Source: Nemertoderma westbladi (lineage: Eukaryota; Xenacoelomorpha; Nemertodermatida; Nemertodermatidae). From it: a stretch of DNA of 50,541 nt. This document shows, piece after piece, positions 29,982 through 39,847 of this stretch; the stretch's first letter is position 1; each line of letters starts with the position of its first letter. Where the stretch lies: contig JAUCBJ010007534.1 of assembly GCA_032718475.1 (NCBI GenBank), positions 1 through 50,541 on the forward strand. Reading direction: 5' to 3'. The position numbers and the translations under genes are program-made. The notes below the pieces were generated by a model that was not told where the DNA came from, searched no databases, and saw only the letters and a program-made list of their open reading frames with translations.

Positions 29982-32588
29982 ATTGCGTTTAATATTTCGT
30001 CAGTTTATAGTTACGTCTCACAATTGATACCGTCCAAACAAGCCCTATTACAGCTAGTAGCCCGAGTTTTTGACCCACTTTTCATATTAGCTCCGGTTAC
30101 AGCCCCATGGAAATCTATTTTCCGATCTGCTTGTCAAAAAGGGTTGCAGTGGAAAGAACCCCTTCCTGACGATTTATTAACATTATGGCACGGATGTTTA
30201 GACAACTTACGAACTCTCGATCAAGTTTCAATTCCAAGATACTACTTTGATACTCATAAACAAGTTCATCAAGTAGAATTACATGGCTTCTCAGACGCCA
30301 GTGATCGTCTGTATGCAGCAGTTATATATATTAGGGCGATATATACAGATAACAGTTACAGTGTTTCATTAGTAACAAGTAGAACTAAAGTAACCCCGCA
30401 ATCAAAGGCAAGTAATAAACCGCCCTCCACTCCCAAGCTGGAACTGCTTGGAACGTATATACTTTCATATTTAGCGTATGATGTCATGAGTGAGCTTCAG
30501 TTACAGGATTCCACTGTCTATCTTTGGACTGATGCTCACGACGTACTGTATTGGCTACATGGCAATAAACAATATAAACAGTTTGTACAGAATAGAGTCC
30601 AAAGTATAAACGTGTTGACAGAAAAAATGAACGCTAGATGGCGCTATTGCCCAGGTCATGATAATCCGGCTGATATTCCTACAAGAGGAATCAGCACAAA
30701 AAAACTGATTAATTCGGAATTGTGGTTCCATGGTCCGAAATTTCTTCTTTCTGGTGGAGAGGAAAGCTGGCCAGAGTGTCCCATTACCACTGAAATTTCC
30801 AACGAGTGTTTGAAAGAAGTAAAACACGCTCCATTAATAATCACACAAACAACAACTGTAATTTCTCAACAAAACTGTTCTATATCTAATGTTATTGATT
30901 ATATGAAATATAGTTCAAAACTTCAACCACTTCGTATATTGGGATGGGTGTTAAGATTCATTGCTAATGTGAAAGCAAAAATAGGTAAAGGCACAAGTAA
31001 CGCACTTATACTAGATAATACAGTCACAACCAAAGAAATTCAAACCTCAGAAATGTTATTAATAAAACATATACAATCACAACATTACATGCCTATCATC
31101 CAATATTTAACACAAGGGAAAGGTAAGTGCCCAAAGTTAGTAAATCAATTGAATTTGTTCATCGATTGTGGCGGGATTATTCGTTCAAAGGGCAGGGCGA
31201 AGACGCCACTTCTATCTTGGAATTCTCAAAATCCAATATTACTTCCAGCAAATGACCACTATACAGTATTAATAATTCGCACTGCCCACGAACAGGTTAT
31301 GCATGGTCGCGTTAGAGCCACACTCGCACAGCTAAGGGAAAACTATTGGTTACCTCGTGGTCGCCAAGTCATCAAACGTGTGCTACGAAACTGTATTAGT
31401 TGCAAAGTAATACAGGGTAAGCCATATAAATCACCTGACATTAGTCCACTACCAATAGAACGATTAACCGAAGAATCATCCCCATTTACCAATGTAGGAA
31501 TCGATTTCTGCGGTCCTCTAAACGTAACACGGACAGTTAGTGACCCACAAGGTAGTATCACTAAAGTTTATGTCGCCCTAATGACGTGTGCAGTAACCAG
31601 GGCGATCCACTTAGAACTTGTCCCAAGTTTACATGTGACGTCATTTATATCAGCATTGCAATGTTTTATAAGCCGTAGGGGTATACCATCACTTATATTA
31701 AGTGACAATGCCAGTACATTTAAAAAAACATCCCAAGAATTAGTGTTATACAATAAAGTATTAAATAGTGAAGCAGTTAAACACGCATTCGGAAATTTAT
31801 CAATTGAATGGAAGTTCAATGTTGAGAGGTATCCATCTGCGTATGGCTTCATAGAACGGCTGGTTGGCAGTGTAAAATCCAACCTACGTAAAGTAATGGG
31901 ACGGGCTGTACTAACAGATGACGAATTTGCAACCTTACTTGTAACTTGTGAAGGAGTTGTAAATAGTAGGCCGCTGACTTATATACATACTGACGACACA
32001 GAGTGTTTTGATGTCCTTACTCCAAGTCACTTCCTGGTTGGGAAGAGGCTCTGTGCATTACCCCACCCGTTTGTCAAATCCCAAAATTTAGAAATAACCG
32101 CAAAAACCCTCAAAAACAGAAAAAAATATCAAGAGATTGCGGCTAATTGCTTTTGGCAATTTTGGCGTGACCACTACTTAAAAGAGTTACGCGAAAGCCA
32201 CCGCACCAATAATCGGTCTGAATCGAATTTGATCAAACCCGCCATAGGCGACATTTGCTTATTGTGTGACAAAAAATTACCCCGTTGTTTGTGGAAAATC
32301 TGCAGGGTCGACAAATTATTCGAAAGCAGAGATGGTGAAATTCGTTCAGTACGAATTAAAATAGCAAAAAGAGGCAAAGAGGCTACATATTTGACTCGCT
32401 CTATTAAACATTTAATCCCCTTGGAAGTTCCACCAAACCCAACAGGACTAGAAAATATAACCATTAGCAAGGACAAGATTAAACCAAGAACTGATTCAAG
32501 TGTAGAACATAAAATTGAGTCTACTCTGCAATCAAAACATCCCCGCAACGCCAAACAAAACAAAATACTCGGTTTTTACAAAACTTAA
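29980..32588 (+). CDS. BEL-1 pol: RNase H and integrase, 3' part of polyprotein
   Basis: It continues the frame cut at the BEL-2 insertion. The first ATG inside it (30024) is not a real start. RNase H: FSDAS (about 30290), LELLGTYI (about 30440) and LWTDA (about 30525), then HDNPADIPTRG (about 30655-30690), give all four acidic positions. Integrase: an H-H-C-C zinc segment, AHEQVMHG to CISCK (about 31285-31405); core FTNVGIDFCGPL with D at about 31500; LSDNASTFK (about 31700); and GFIERLVGSVKSNLRKVMGR with the E at about 31855. The C-terminal chromatin-targeting part ends ...YLTRSIKHLIPLEVP. There are no stops or frameshifts in 854 codons. Integrase looks intact; the element's failure is in the front part and the BEL-2 break. 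Confidence 0.9.
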
Positions 32589-32979
32589 CTCAAACAACCC
32601 GAATCTTGTCTTGGCATGGGTGACATTGGTATTATACAGTAGGTACAGTAGTATATATAAATTGTATTTCTTGTATTCACATAACTCGTTATTAACACCG
32701 TAGCGTGCTTATACGGTGTTAGATTTGTATGATTAATTTATTATAAACTCAATTAATTATAAACAGCATTGCAATGGTGGTGGTTGCATATTTATGAGCG
32801 ATATTATAATACAAAATACATATCGCGTATGGCTGTGTTCTGTATTATTTACTATTTACATCGTTATTGTTTTTTATTGTTACCCACATTGTCAGAAGCA
32901 ACCATGGCCCATTGCCCCATTTCTATTATTTATGGTAGTACAGTATGTGTGTTGCTTTTTATACAAAGCAAGGGGGCGG
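32589..32979 (+). other. BEL-1 3' non-coding region and polypurine tract
   Basis: AT-rich region with an unassigned stretch, ending in the purine run AGCAAGGGGGCGG (32967-32979) just before the LTR. An inverted repeat TAACACCGTA / TACGGTGTTA lies at 32692-32721. Confidence 0.6.
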
Positions 32980-33249
32980 TGTAGAGAATAATATGATATT
33001 AGACCTTATATTGCCAATTATATCTTTAGTACTTATATTCCCAATTAATGTGTTTGGTTAGTACAGTTCACTAATCTACACTATGTACTTACAGCTGATT
33101 TACACATTATACATTCCGTACTCCTATATCTGTTGTACTTATTGTGAGTAACATATCTTTACCTATTATTACATCAATATATTGTACCTTGTTGATTTTA
33201 CATCAATAAATGTTTTCATTTATGGATATCGCTTTCGCGTTATCCAATA
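32980..33249 (+). repeat. BEL-1 3' LTR
   Basis: As the 5' LTR, with one substitution (33040). Followed by GGGAC (33250-33254). Confidence 0.9.
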
Positions 33250-34061
33250 GGGACCCTCTTGTAATACTGTAGTTCATAAAGTTTAGGTAATGCTATCTTG
33301 CAGATCAGTGGTGGTTGCAATAGGTCACTGTTACTCTCTACAAGATCGTCCATTGTATTTTCTTGGAAGGTCAATTTTGGGTTTTTGAAAACTCTCGGCT
33401 TACTTATTTCAGCTAGATTATTGACTCGCACTTTACGTATTAGATCGTATGCTTATATTCTAGTGACCAATACATCACTTGACATCATATTAAGGATAAC
33501 ATTCTCAACATGTGCGTAATAGGCACCTTCTTGGAGAACTGGGAAGACAACCATCTTTTCATTTTCGGTGAGCAACCGGTTACTGAGTGTTATCATATCC
33601 AGGAAGTGATGAGAACCGTGATGAAGTTGCCATTTATGTCTGATATTAAACCAAACTGGTGCATAAATGTGAATGACAAAGAAGGAGAAAGGAGAGACGT
33701 TGGAGAGCATTAGAAGGTTCGCTTACAGTGACATAATGACGCAATATTCTTGAAGACGTTGTGAGCCATCTGGAATGATTGACAGGACCAGGTTTCATAT
33801 TAACTAACTTTTCGCCAATTTCTCCACTCATTACAGCTTTACACATATCTAGAAGGTACTTCTGGTCGTTTGAAAGTTCGCCACAAATTGGATAAGGAAT
33901 TGCGGATTGGGGATTGGAACAAATGGAACAGGTTTTACCGAGTGGCATTCTTGTATCTTTTTACCAATTGCGCCGGAAAATTAGTTGACACCAGTTGTAG
34001 GTCCATCTAGTTTACACATTAAATGGCGGAAAGGGAGTTCATTTAGATGGAGCAAACATAT
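33250..34061 (-). pseudogene. transposase-like gene of the large transposon, middle piece
   Basis: The minus strand in several frames: CLLHLNELPFRHLMCKLDGP at about 34060-34000, FSGAIGK, then ELSNDQKYLLDMCKAVMSGE (about 33875-33817), SRWLTTSSRILRHYVTV (about 33780-33730), IHIYAPVWFN (about 33670-33640), and KPRVFKNPKLTFQ with a PPLICKIALPKL end next to BEL-1. From memory these blocks (LLHANELPLRHL ... SRWLT-x4-RILR-x-YV ... YAPxWFN) characterise a widespread but uncharacterised invertebrate transposon protein. Stops near 33970 and frameshifts near 33700 and 33440 inactivate it. It continues at 22409. Confidence 0.65.
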
Positions 34062-35364
34062 TGCACGTTGTATATATATATATTAAAATCCGGGATGGCC
34101 CCGGTGCTATAATAATATCCATTCAAAATTGGCATTATAAATTAAAATTTACATTAACATTTCTTTTAGTACTGATAGTCGTGCAAAAGTGTTTAAGTTA
34201 TATTTATTTAAAATATCAATACAATAAATAGATAAAAACTCCTCTTTGTGAGACATAAGATCATTACGTGTTTTCTTAACTTTGTTGCCACATTGTTTGG
34301 TAGAATAACTTGACACAGCTAGGGACAATAAGTTAGGTAACTCGTATTCCCATGACGAAATTTTATAAGAAGAGAACATGTCTATGGTAGACCCAATACA
34401 ATGATCACAGAGGATATTCGTGAAGAGCCATGTTATCTTAGAATTTCCGGTATTGAATATCCGATGGATGAAATTGAATTGTTGTAGCCTTAGTAGCACC
34501 TCTATATTCAAGTCAAACAACTTATATAACATATAGTTTGATATCTTGTTGTCTAAATGTAGAATCGAGTAATAACATCAATGTTATTAGAAGATAGACT
34601 TGCTGCTCCATAGATAATACTTGGGATACAAATCACATTCCATATCAGTTTGGTTATTTTTAAGGGGACATCGGTAATTGAAAACCCATTCCGGGTCATT
34701 TGAGCTGCATTACCCCAAATCTTCCCATTTAGAAAAGAAAACATTGATGCTTGATCGCAAGGAATAGGCAATCCCATATACTTGCATACTAGCGTTGATG
34801 TAATTGTCTCCCCATTGAAAACTATATTGTCGTCTAATATGGCCTTCCCCTTGGTATCTAGCGAAATAAAATGACACTTTGTTACATTTAGCTGCAAGTC
34901 GTGTTCTTGAAAATAGTTCGATGATATGTTCAGCAGATTTATGAGGTCTATTTTCATGTTCGAAATTAATATTATGTCATCAGCATAATTTACTACTGCA
35001 AATGAATGTTGCCCTATATGAACACCCAAGCCGCTTTGTTCCATCTCATCAATAAGGTCTTTCAAGTAGAAATTGATTAAAAGAGGAGATAGGATTCCCC
35101 CTTGACGTACACCTTTCTGAATAGGGATTGGAGTTTTAATTCTATGACCGTCAGCTGTTATAAATGCTTTGGATTGGGAGTAGAAAGAATCTAAAGCATC
35201 GATAATATTGGGATTTAACTCAGTCTTTCTGAGCTTCTGAAATAACTTGGCATGGCAGACATTATCAAAAGCAGCCGTGAGATCCACACTCATCAAGTAT
35301 ACAGGTGAATTTTTCCTCGTGAACTTATTGAGAACACTATTAGCGACTAGATGTGCTATGTCAG
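34062..35364 (-). mobile_element. LINE (5'-truncated) inserted in the transposase-like gene
   Basis: The minus-strand frame 35364-34553 encodes a non-LTR reverse transcriptase. MSVDLTAAFDNV holds the first catalytic Asp; KGVRQGGILSPLLINFY is the fingers-palm motif; VVNYADDIILIS is an intact catalytic YADD box (about 34985-34955); LQLNVTKCHFI follows. A frameshift near 34550 leads to the C-terminal part down to 34149, which includes CDHCIGSTIDMF. The 3' end carries a (TA)n tail at 34070-34085. There is no relation to LINE copies 1-3 at the 3' end. It lies between the codons of LQIWI and CLLHLNELP of the transposase-like gene. I could not define a target duplication. Confidence 0.75.
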
Positions 35365-35458
35365 ATCCAGATTTGTAAAGGTTTCTTCCAGTGCTTCTCA
35401 ATTCTCACTATCACACCTGATCGCCATCCAGTATTGACAGTGGTGCTATCACACCCAA
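35365..35458 (-). pseudogene. transposase-like gene of the large transposon, short exon piece
   Basis: The minus strand encodes GCDSTTVNTGWRSGVIVRIE and then KHWKKPLQIW, matching the family order CDG-T-x-VNTG-x4-GVIR-x-E-x5-PLQW that precedes LLHANELP. It begins straight after a splice acceptor (TTTCGAATTTCTCAG) and ends where the LINE is inserted. Confidence 0.65.
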
Positions 35459-36160
35459 CTGAGAAATTCGAAAGAAACAACTTAAATTATATTATATTTT
35501 AATCAATAATTTTATATTTACCGTAATTAGTTTTCCTAACACAAGCCCTAACACAAACCCTAACCCCAAAACTAACTTCAACCGTATACCTAACACTTAT
35601 CTGAAATAGTTCTAGAACATAAATAAATAATATTGTTATGTAATTAATAATTAAGTAATTTAAACAGGACTTAGGATGACCCAACTCCATAGCAATTTTC
35701 CGATCCATTTGCTATAGAGTTGGATCTCATTATTTATTACATAGGAAAAAAGTAGAACTTTTTTCACTATTCTCGGGGCATTTTATTTACTGAGCGCCAG
35801 CGAAAAAAAAAAAATATTCTACAGTACGTTTTTTTCCCATGTATTACGTAATTTTATTCTTAAATTGGTATTTTTTTGTTGCTTAATTCTTTAATAAAAC
35901 ATACAGTGGTATAGTGTTACAAAATAAAATGAACAGTAGTAAAATCAATGCCATCCTATTCGAGCGAAAAGGTAACAATTTAAGAATAAAATATATTATT
36001 AATTATTGAATTTTAGATTAATGACTGCATTTTTTTTAATTTTTATAATAAAAAAGTTTTCAAATAAAATAAAAACAAATAATAGAACCGGGATGCAAAA
36101 AATCTGCCCATGTGGGTAGTCTGCCATATAACCTGCTACTGTAATATAGGGTAGACTTAC
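35459..36160 (-). other. 702-bp intron of the transposase-like gene
   Basis: On the minus strand, a GTAAGT donor (36160-36155) directly follows codons for KKLEV. A pyrimidine-rich acceptor ending CTCAG (35463-35459) directly precedes the GCDST block. Joining them keeps the family's reading frame (one base of a codon before, two after). The interior is AT-rich. It has a hairpin at 35681-35723 (CCAACTCCATAGCAA with TTGCTATAGAGTTGG), a telomere-like run of CCCTAA words on the plus strand (35541-35575), and mirrored arms at 35735-35765 and 35815-35850, so a MITE may be inserted inside. Confidence 0.65.
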
Positions 36161-36870
36161 CAACTTCTAGCTTCTTTAGAGAAATTTCTCTGGATTCAAA
36201 ATACTCGAGAATAGATGATGTTATACACATAGACTTTCCGGAGTCTGGAGTAATGTGACCTATATATGGACCCAGGTTCATCCAAAAGAACAATGTGTTC
36301 TTCTTTTATGAATCGACCCCTAGTTGCTAGTGTTACATCTCGTCTACCATCAAAATAAATTCCAGCTGGTTCTGTAATCTTTGATTCATTTTGTATATGT
36401 TCCCTAAACTTCTTCCGCTGGCGTCTTATTTTGTTCCGGTCCACAACTGGTGAAACTATACCCTCAACGCTGGTGTCCTGCAATGTGGCAGAACATATGG
36501 CAGCAGCAGCAGTGTCACTTAGTTGAAATCTATCAGACAGTTTTGCAATGGCCGGATATTGAGCTCGGTTTTGCCGATTGATTGAAGGACGAACTGATGG
36601 CCGTGGTTTATATGTTGTATCATGTCGATCATCATCAACAATACTCTCTGCGGAGTCACCAAAGTCTAAGGAATGTAAAACTTCAGTTGTGGAAGCAGAT
36701 TCCTCAAATTGTCGTTTTCTTCTTCCTATGACTCCTTTGATCCTGGAGAAAAGCTCTTTCACATTCAGGAACTTTCCTCTCTATTGGACAATCACAGCCA
36801 GCATCACTAGAACATTTACAGAGAGCTATATCAAATAATAACGAAAGTTTGTTTTCATGAGTTTTAATCA
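36161..36870 (-). pseudogene. transposase-like gene of the large transposon, N-terminal half
   Basis: From right to left on the minus strand: LFDIALCKCSSDAGCDCP, a cysteine cluster, at about 36865-36800; ERAFLQDQRSHRKKK; then, after a frame change, YPAIAKLSDRFQLSDTAAAA (about 36570-36510); VDRNKIRRQRKKFRE (about 36440-36395); IYFDGRRDVTLATR (about 36365-36320); KEEHIVLLDEPGS; and, after another frame change, YIGHITPDSGKS and EISLKKLEV up to the splice donor. The block order (SDRxAA ... VIDRxKxRRxRKK ... FDGRKD ... EEHI-x6-GSKY-x-GH-x-TP-x-SG) is, from memory, the conserved N-terminal half of the family. The frameshifts at about 36735 and 36285 mark it as degraded. Confidence 0.65.
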
Positions 36871-36902
36871 TCGATTAGTTGGGATTTTCTTTAGTTTTTT
36901 AC

Positions 36903-37166
36903 TTATATTGAAAAATCCTTGATTCGGGTACCTAGTTGTGTTACAGATGAAACAGCTGGTATTCCTAATTTATTCCAGATTCCTATTATAGTATTGGCAC
37001 AACTTCTTGCTTCTTCATCAGTATTTGACATGCCTGTCTGCTTCTGCTCATGGAGAAAAAGTAGGTGCTTCATGCATTCTAAGGCCGTGGGAAGTTGGTT
37101 AGCTGTATCCAGATCTAATTTTTGGGAAGTTCCAAAAAACTCATAATTCCCCTTAGAGCGTAACAT
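36903..37166 (-). pseudogene. transposase-like gene of the large transposon, N-terminus
   Basis: The minus-strand ATG at 37166 opens MLRSKGNYEFFGTSQKLDLD. It continues with LPTALECMKHLLFLHEQ and ANTIIGIWNKLGIPAVS, a helical segment found in front of the CK-C cluster in related proteins. The link to the next piece (36870) is not in one frame; a short intron or a frameshift is possible. Upstream (37170-37610) there is AT-rich DNA with GGCCTA words that would hold the promoter. Confidence 0.5.
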
Positions 37167-37614
37167 TATCTAAAACTATAGGCTACGACTCCTGCCAAGC
37201 TGACAGGAATACAGATCTATTATTACCTAAAGGCTTAAAAAGTAGGCCTTTAACGGACGTTTAGCTAGTAGAATAGAGCTAGGCCCTACTGTATACATGA
37301 AACAGGTACTAATAATACTTCCAGCTGATATGAGATGCACTAAGCTTAGGGCCTAGGCCTTCACTACGCTAAGCATAAGCCATACAATATACAGTACTGC
37401 ATAACTTTACCGGTACTGACGTGGTAGGTAGGCCTACCGAAATTGGTTTCAGTATTAGACTAGCTAAATCGAGTTAAAGTTAGTTCAGTACTAAGAAGTT
37501 CAAGAATACGGACCAAGAACATTATGGTTCAGATTAAAATTTAAAACTCCCTCCAAAATATCGGATTAAAGAATAAAGATGTTTGTTATCAATTTCATGT
37601 AATTGAGTTTGAAT

Positions 37615-38087
37615 TTAATGAAACAAAATGTGAGATTTTTAATATGAACGAGTTGAAATGTAACCCACTGAAAATTTATTTAAATTTTGTTTATGGTGTT
37701 TGTAAAAAACTAATCTTCTAGGAGAATTTTAGTAATAATCTACATTTGCATTAAAATGATACACCTGACTACAAGACCTATGTGCTGGGGTTATAATATA
37801 TAATATTACCAAATTTCTTTTTTAGAAATGTTTTGTTTCGGTATTTAAGATTATATTAACATTTTGAACTATCAGAAAATAAAAAAAAATAACTTAAATT
37901 TTTCAAAAATTTTCAAAATTTAAAAAAAAATAAAAAAAATTAAATTTTCACTTTAGATGTGCTGGGGTCAAATGGGCACGAAATTATTTTTCGTTTTCCG
38001 TTTACATCGTTTTGATAAATTTCTCAAATAGTTTTCATACAGAAAATCATAATTTCGAAAAAAAGTGTTTTTCGATCTACTACCCTA
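37615..38087. repeat. right terminal inverted repeat of the large transposon
   Basis: Inverse of 21337-21840. The outer 327 bp (37761-38087) match best, including both GTGCTGGGG words and the A/T homopolymer core. Confidence 0.8.
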
Positions 38088-38095
38088 TTCCTCAT
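38088..38095. repeat. 8-bp target-site duplication of the large TIR transposon (right)
   Basis: TTCCTCAT, identical to 21329-21336. Confidence 0.85.
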
Positions 38096-39250
38096 GGACC
38101 TCCTAAGCCACTAAATAAACCAATAGCTAACCCAACATCACACCATCTCTTGCCACAAATGTCTTTGTACCTGATAATGTTACTCTGAATGAAGAGAACA
38201 ATTTTAAGCTATTCCACGTGAGCTGCGCAGGATACTTCGACATAGTGGACCAAACTTATGGTCAAATAGTTATCGACAATAGAGATTTTGCTCGATCTGT
38301 TTGTCCTGAATTATTTCGATATTACGCAACAGTGGTGTTATGGCTTCGTATTATCGAAAATAAATCTAAGCTCGGAACACCACACTAACTGACGCTGAAC
38401 ACGAAATTAAATATTTAAATGCGAATCAGGTCCTTAATGTTACAGAGCCATTACACCTTTATCTATGCGAGATAGGCCTAACAACAACCTCAAATGGCGA
38501 GAGGTTCTATCCAACTTTTCCCGAACTACCGACAATTCCAGTTGGAAATCAGGGTGGATACTTTGGACAAATTACCATTGCATCACACACAGTCTATGAG
38601 GAAATACCATGTTTAGGCATCGTGGTGGAGGCATGCAGACACACTACAGTCGAAGCAGATATTGTCTACCATTCTGTGCTAAACACACAGCAAAATGTAG
38701 TAAATCGTAACCTGCTAGGCTATGGCCCGTTGAGTCAACGCAGATCAGGGGTTTTATCTCTCCTGACAGCTTTGGATATCACCATCGATCGGTTCCCCGA
38801 AGATGTTCCTAATACTGCATTTAACCTTAGTGTAATGCGTGAATTATAAGATCATCTGTTGCAGGTCCAAACATTCAAGATATCCCCAATTTAATTCCAT
38901 ACATTAACTTGTATTGGATTAATGTCTCAAACACTGATCTGCCATACCAGAAACGTCAATCCACCAACTCTGGCAAAACATTCCGACATATATATATTGT
39001 TACTGTCCAGAGACACTCAGACAACAGTAGGTGTAGCTATGACGTTCCTATTCCAATATAGGAGACCAGGAACCAATGCCATGATACCAACATGGGCATG
39101 TCTTACTCCTACACACGAACCCCCTTACCCTGTATGTAAACGCCACTAAGTTAAAACCTGGTGGTTTTCCCTCAATATCCGGAACAGTAGTTTTGTGTCA
39201 TATGACACAAAACACACTGGTTGGGATCCTGCACCAACTCAGATCCCGTC
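38096..39250 (+). pseudogene. viral-like structural (nucleo/capsid-type) protein remnant, candidate endogenous viral element
   Basis: The frame cut at 21336 resumes here. After a one-base shift near 38150, long open stretches follow: about 38150-38369, then 38370-38849 in another frame, and 38850-39060 after a further change. They give a single, roughly 350-residue protein-like reading of mixed alpha/beta composition with few charged clusters. No repeat, zinc finger or transposase motif is seen. Short blocks such as YATVVLWLRII and LLGYGPLSQRR suggest a virion nucleoprotein or capsid, but I do not recognise the family. The call leans on the L-like remnant 3.6 kb downstream on the same strand. 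A non-viral transposon gene remains possible. Confidence 0.35.
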
Positions 39251-39845
39251 ACAGTCAAAACCATCGACATGAGTTAGTAAACCTACGAGTTAACCAGGAC
39301 AGGAAAACTGTGATGCCAATGACACGCCAACAGCACCAATGAGATGAGCAAACCAGGAGAGACGCCCCAGAGTTCTGAGAAGGGAGGGAGTTAGCCGTAT
39401 ACTCCCAGTGACAGGGACGCGACGATTGGAGAAGCGTCAACAAGGCGGTACTGGCCCGTCACACCGGATTCGCTGAAAGAAGACGGTTCGGTTAGAGTGG
39501 AGGAAGGCGGACGGATACGCAACAACGAGGAGACCAAGATGATCAGGAAGAGGACGTGGTGACGAGTGCTCATCTACAATGAGGATACTTCACCACTCGA
39601 AGGATCCTCAGTGACGCCTAGAAGGGTGCAAAGGTAGATCAACCCAAACTAAACTGCAGACTGGGTGAGTGCGATAAACACCTTCATTATTTAGCCCGAT
39701 TTGGGCAGGGCAAGTTAGTGAATGAGAGGGTGAAAGAGGTCGCCACAGAACTGTTTGAATTGTGGCGATCGGGGATAGTGCCATACAGTAGAGTGTACCC
39801 TATCTGGTAAATACGCGAGGGATTAAGTTAGTGGGGGATGGGCAG
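39251..39845 (+). other. uncertain coding remnant
   Basis: GC-balanced DNA between the viral-like gene and the pogo-like scrap. 39655-39810 encodes an uninterrupted stretch (about 50 residues, with LGECDKHLHYLARFGQGKLV and a WRSGIVPYSR end) of unknown family. It could be the end of the viral-like gene or a second gene of the same integrant. Confidence 0.3.
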
Positions 39846-39847
39846 GC

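Larger units (their letters stand above)
22415..33249 (+). mobile_element. BEL/Pao LTR retrotransposon BEL-1, interrupted by BEL-2
   Basis: Two 270-bp LTRs (22415-22684 and 32980-33249) differ at one position (G at 22475, C at 33040). They are flanked by GGGAC duplications. A primer-binding site (TGGCGCCCGA, tRNA-Lys-like) directly follows the left LTR, and a purine tract (AGCAAGGGGGCGG) directly precedes the right one. The domain order gag, zinc knuckles, protease, RT, RNase H, integrase in one frame is that of BEL/Pao. Removing BEL-2 and the associated duplication leaves about 6.9 kb. It lies inside the minus-strand gene of the large transposon. Confidence 0.95.
21337..38087 (-). mobile_element. 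large TIR DNA transposon, 8-bp TSD, unnamed transposase family
   Basis: The left end reads TAGGGTAGATCGAAAAACAC. The right end is its inverted copy with a three-base insertion (TAGGGTAGTAGATCG...). Perfect 8-bp TTCCTCAT duplications flank both. The inverted repeats align over about 0.5 kb with indels (21337-about 21840 and about 37615-38087). Without the BEL insertion (10,840 bp) and the LINE (about 1.3 kb) the element would be about 4.6 kb. It has one minus-strand gene, in pieces at 37166-36903, about 36870-36161, 35458-35365, 34061-33250 and 22409-22233. An 8-bp duplication is shared by hAT, P, Merlin and MULE-like elements, but the protein is not one I can place in any of these. Confidence 0.8.

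Noticed and set aside
22415-33249. An envelope gene that would make BEL-1 a retrovirus-like element
   Set aside because: Only about 390 bp of AT-rich DNA without a membrane protein frame lie between integrase and the 3' LTR.
33298-33713. Plus-strand open frames opposite the transposase-like gene
   Set aside because: They are antisense shadows of the minus-strand protein blocks.
35541-35600. Internal telomere repeat (CCCTAA words)
   Set aside because: Only about five imperfect words with varied spacing; it lies in an intron and is too short for a telomere tract.
21337-38087. A Maverick/Polinton, suggested by 16.75 kb length and long inverted repeats
   Set aside because: No polymerase B, integrase of that type, packaging ATPase or protease gene belongs to it. 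The length is explained by nested LTR and LINE insertions; the duplication is 8 bp, not 6.
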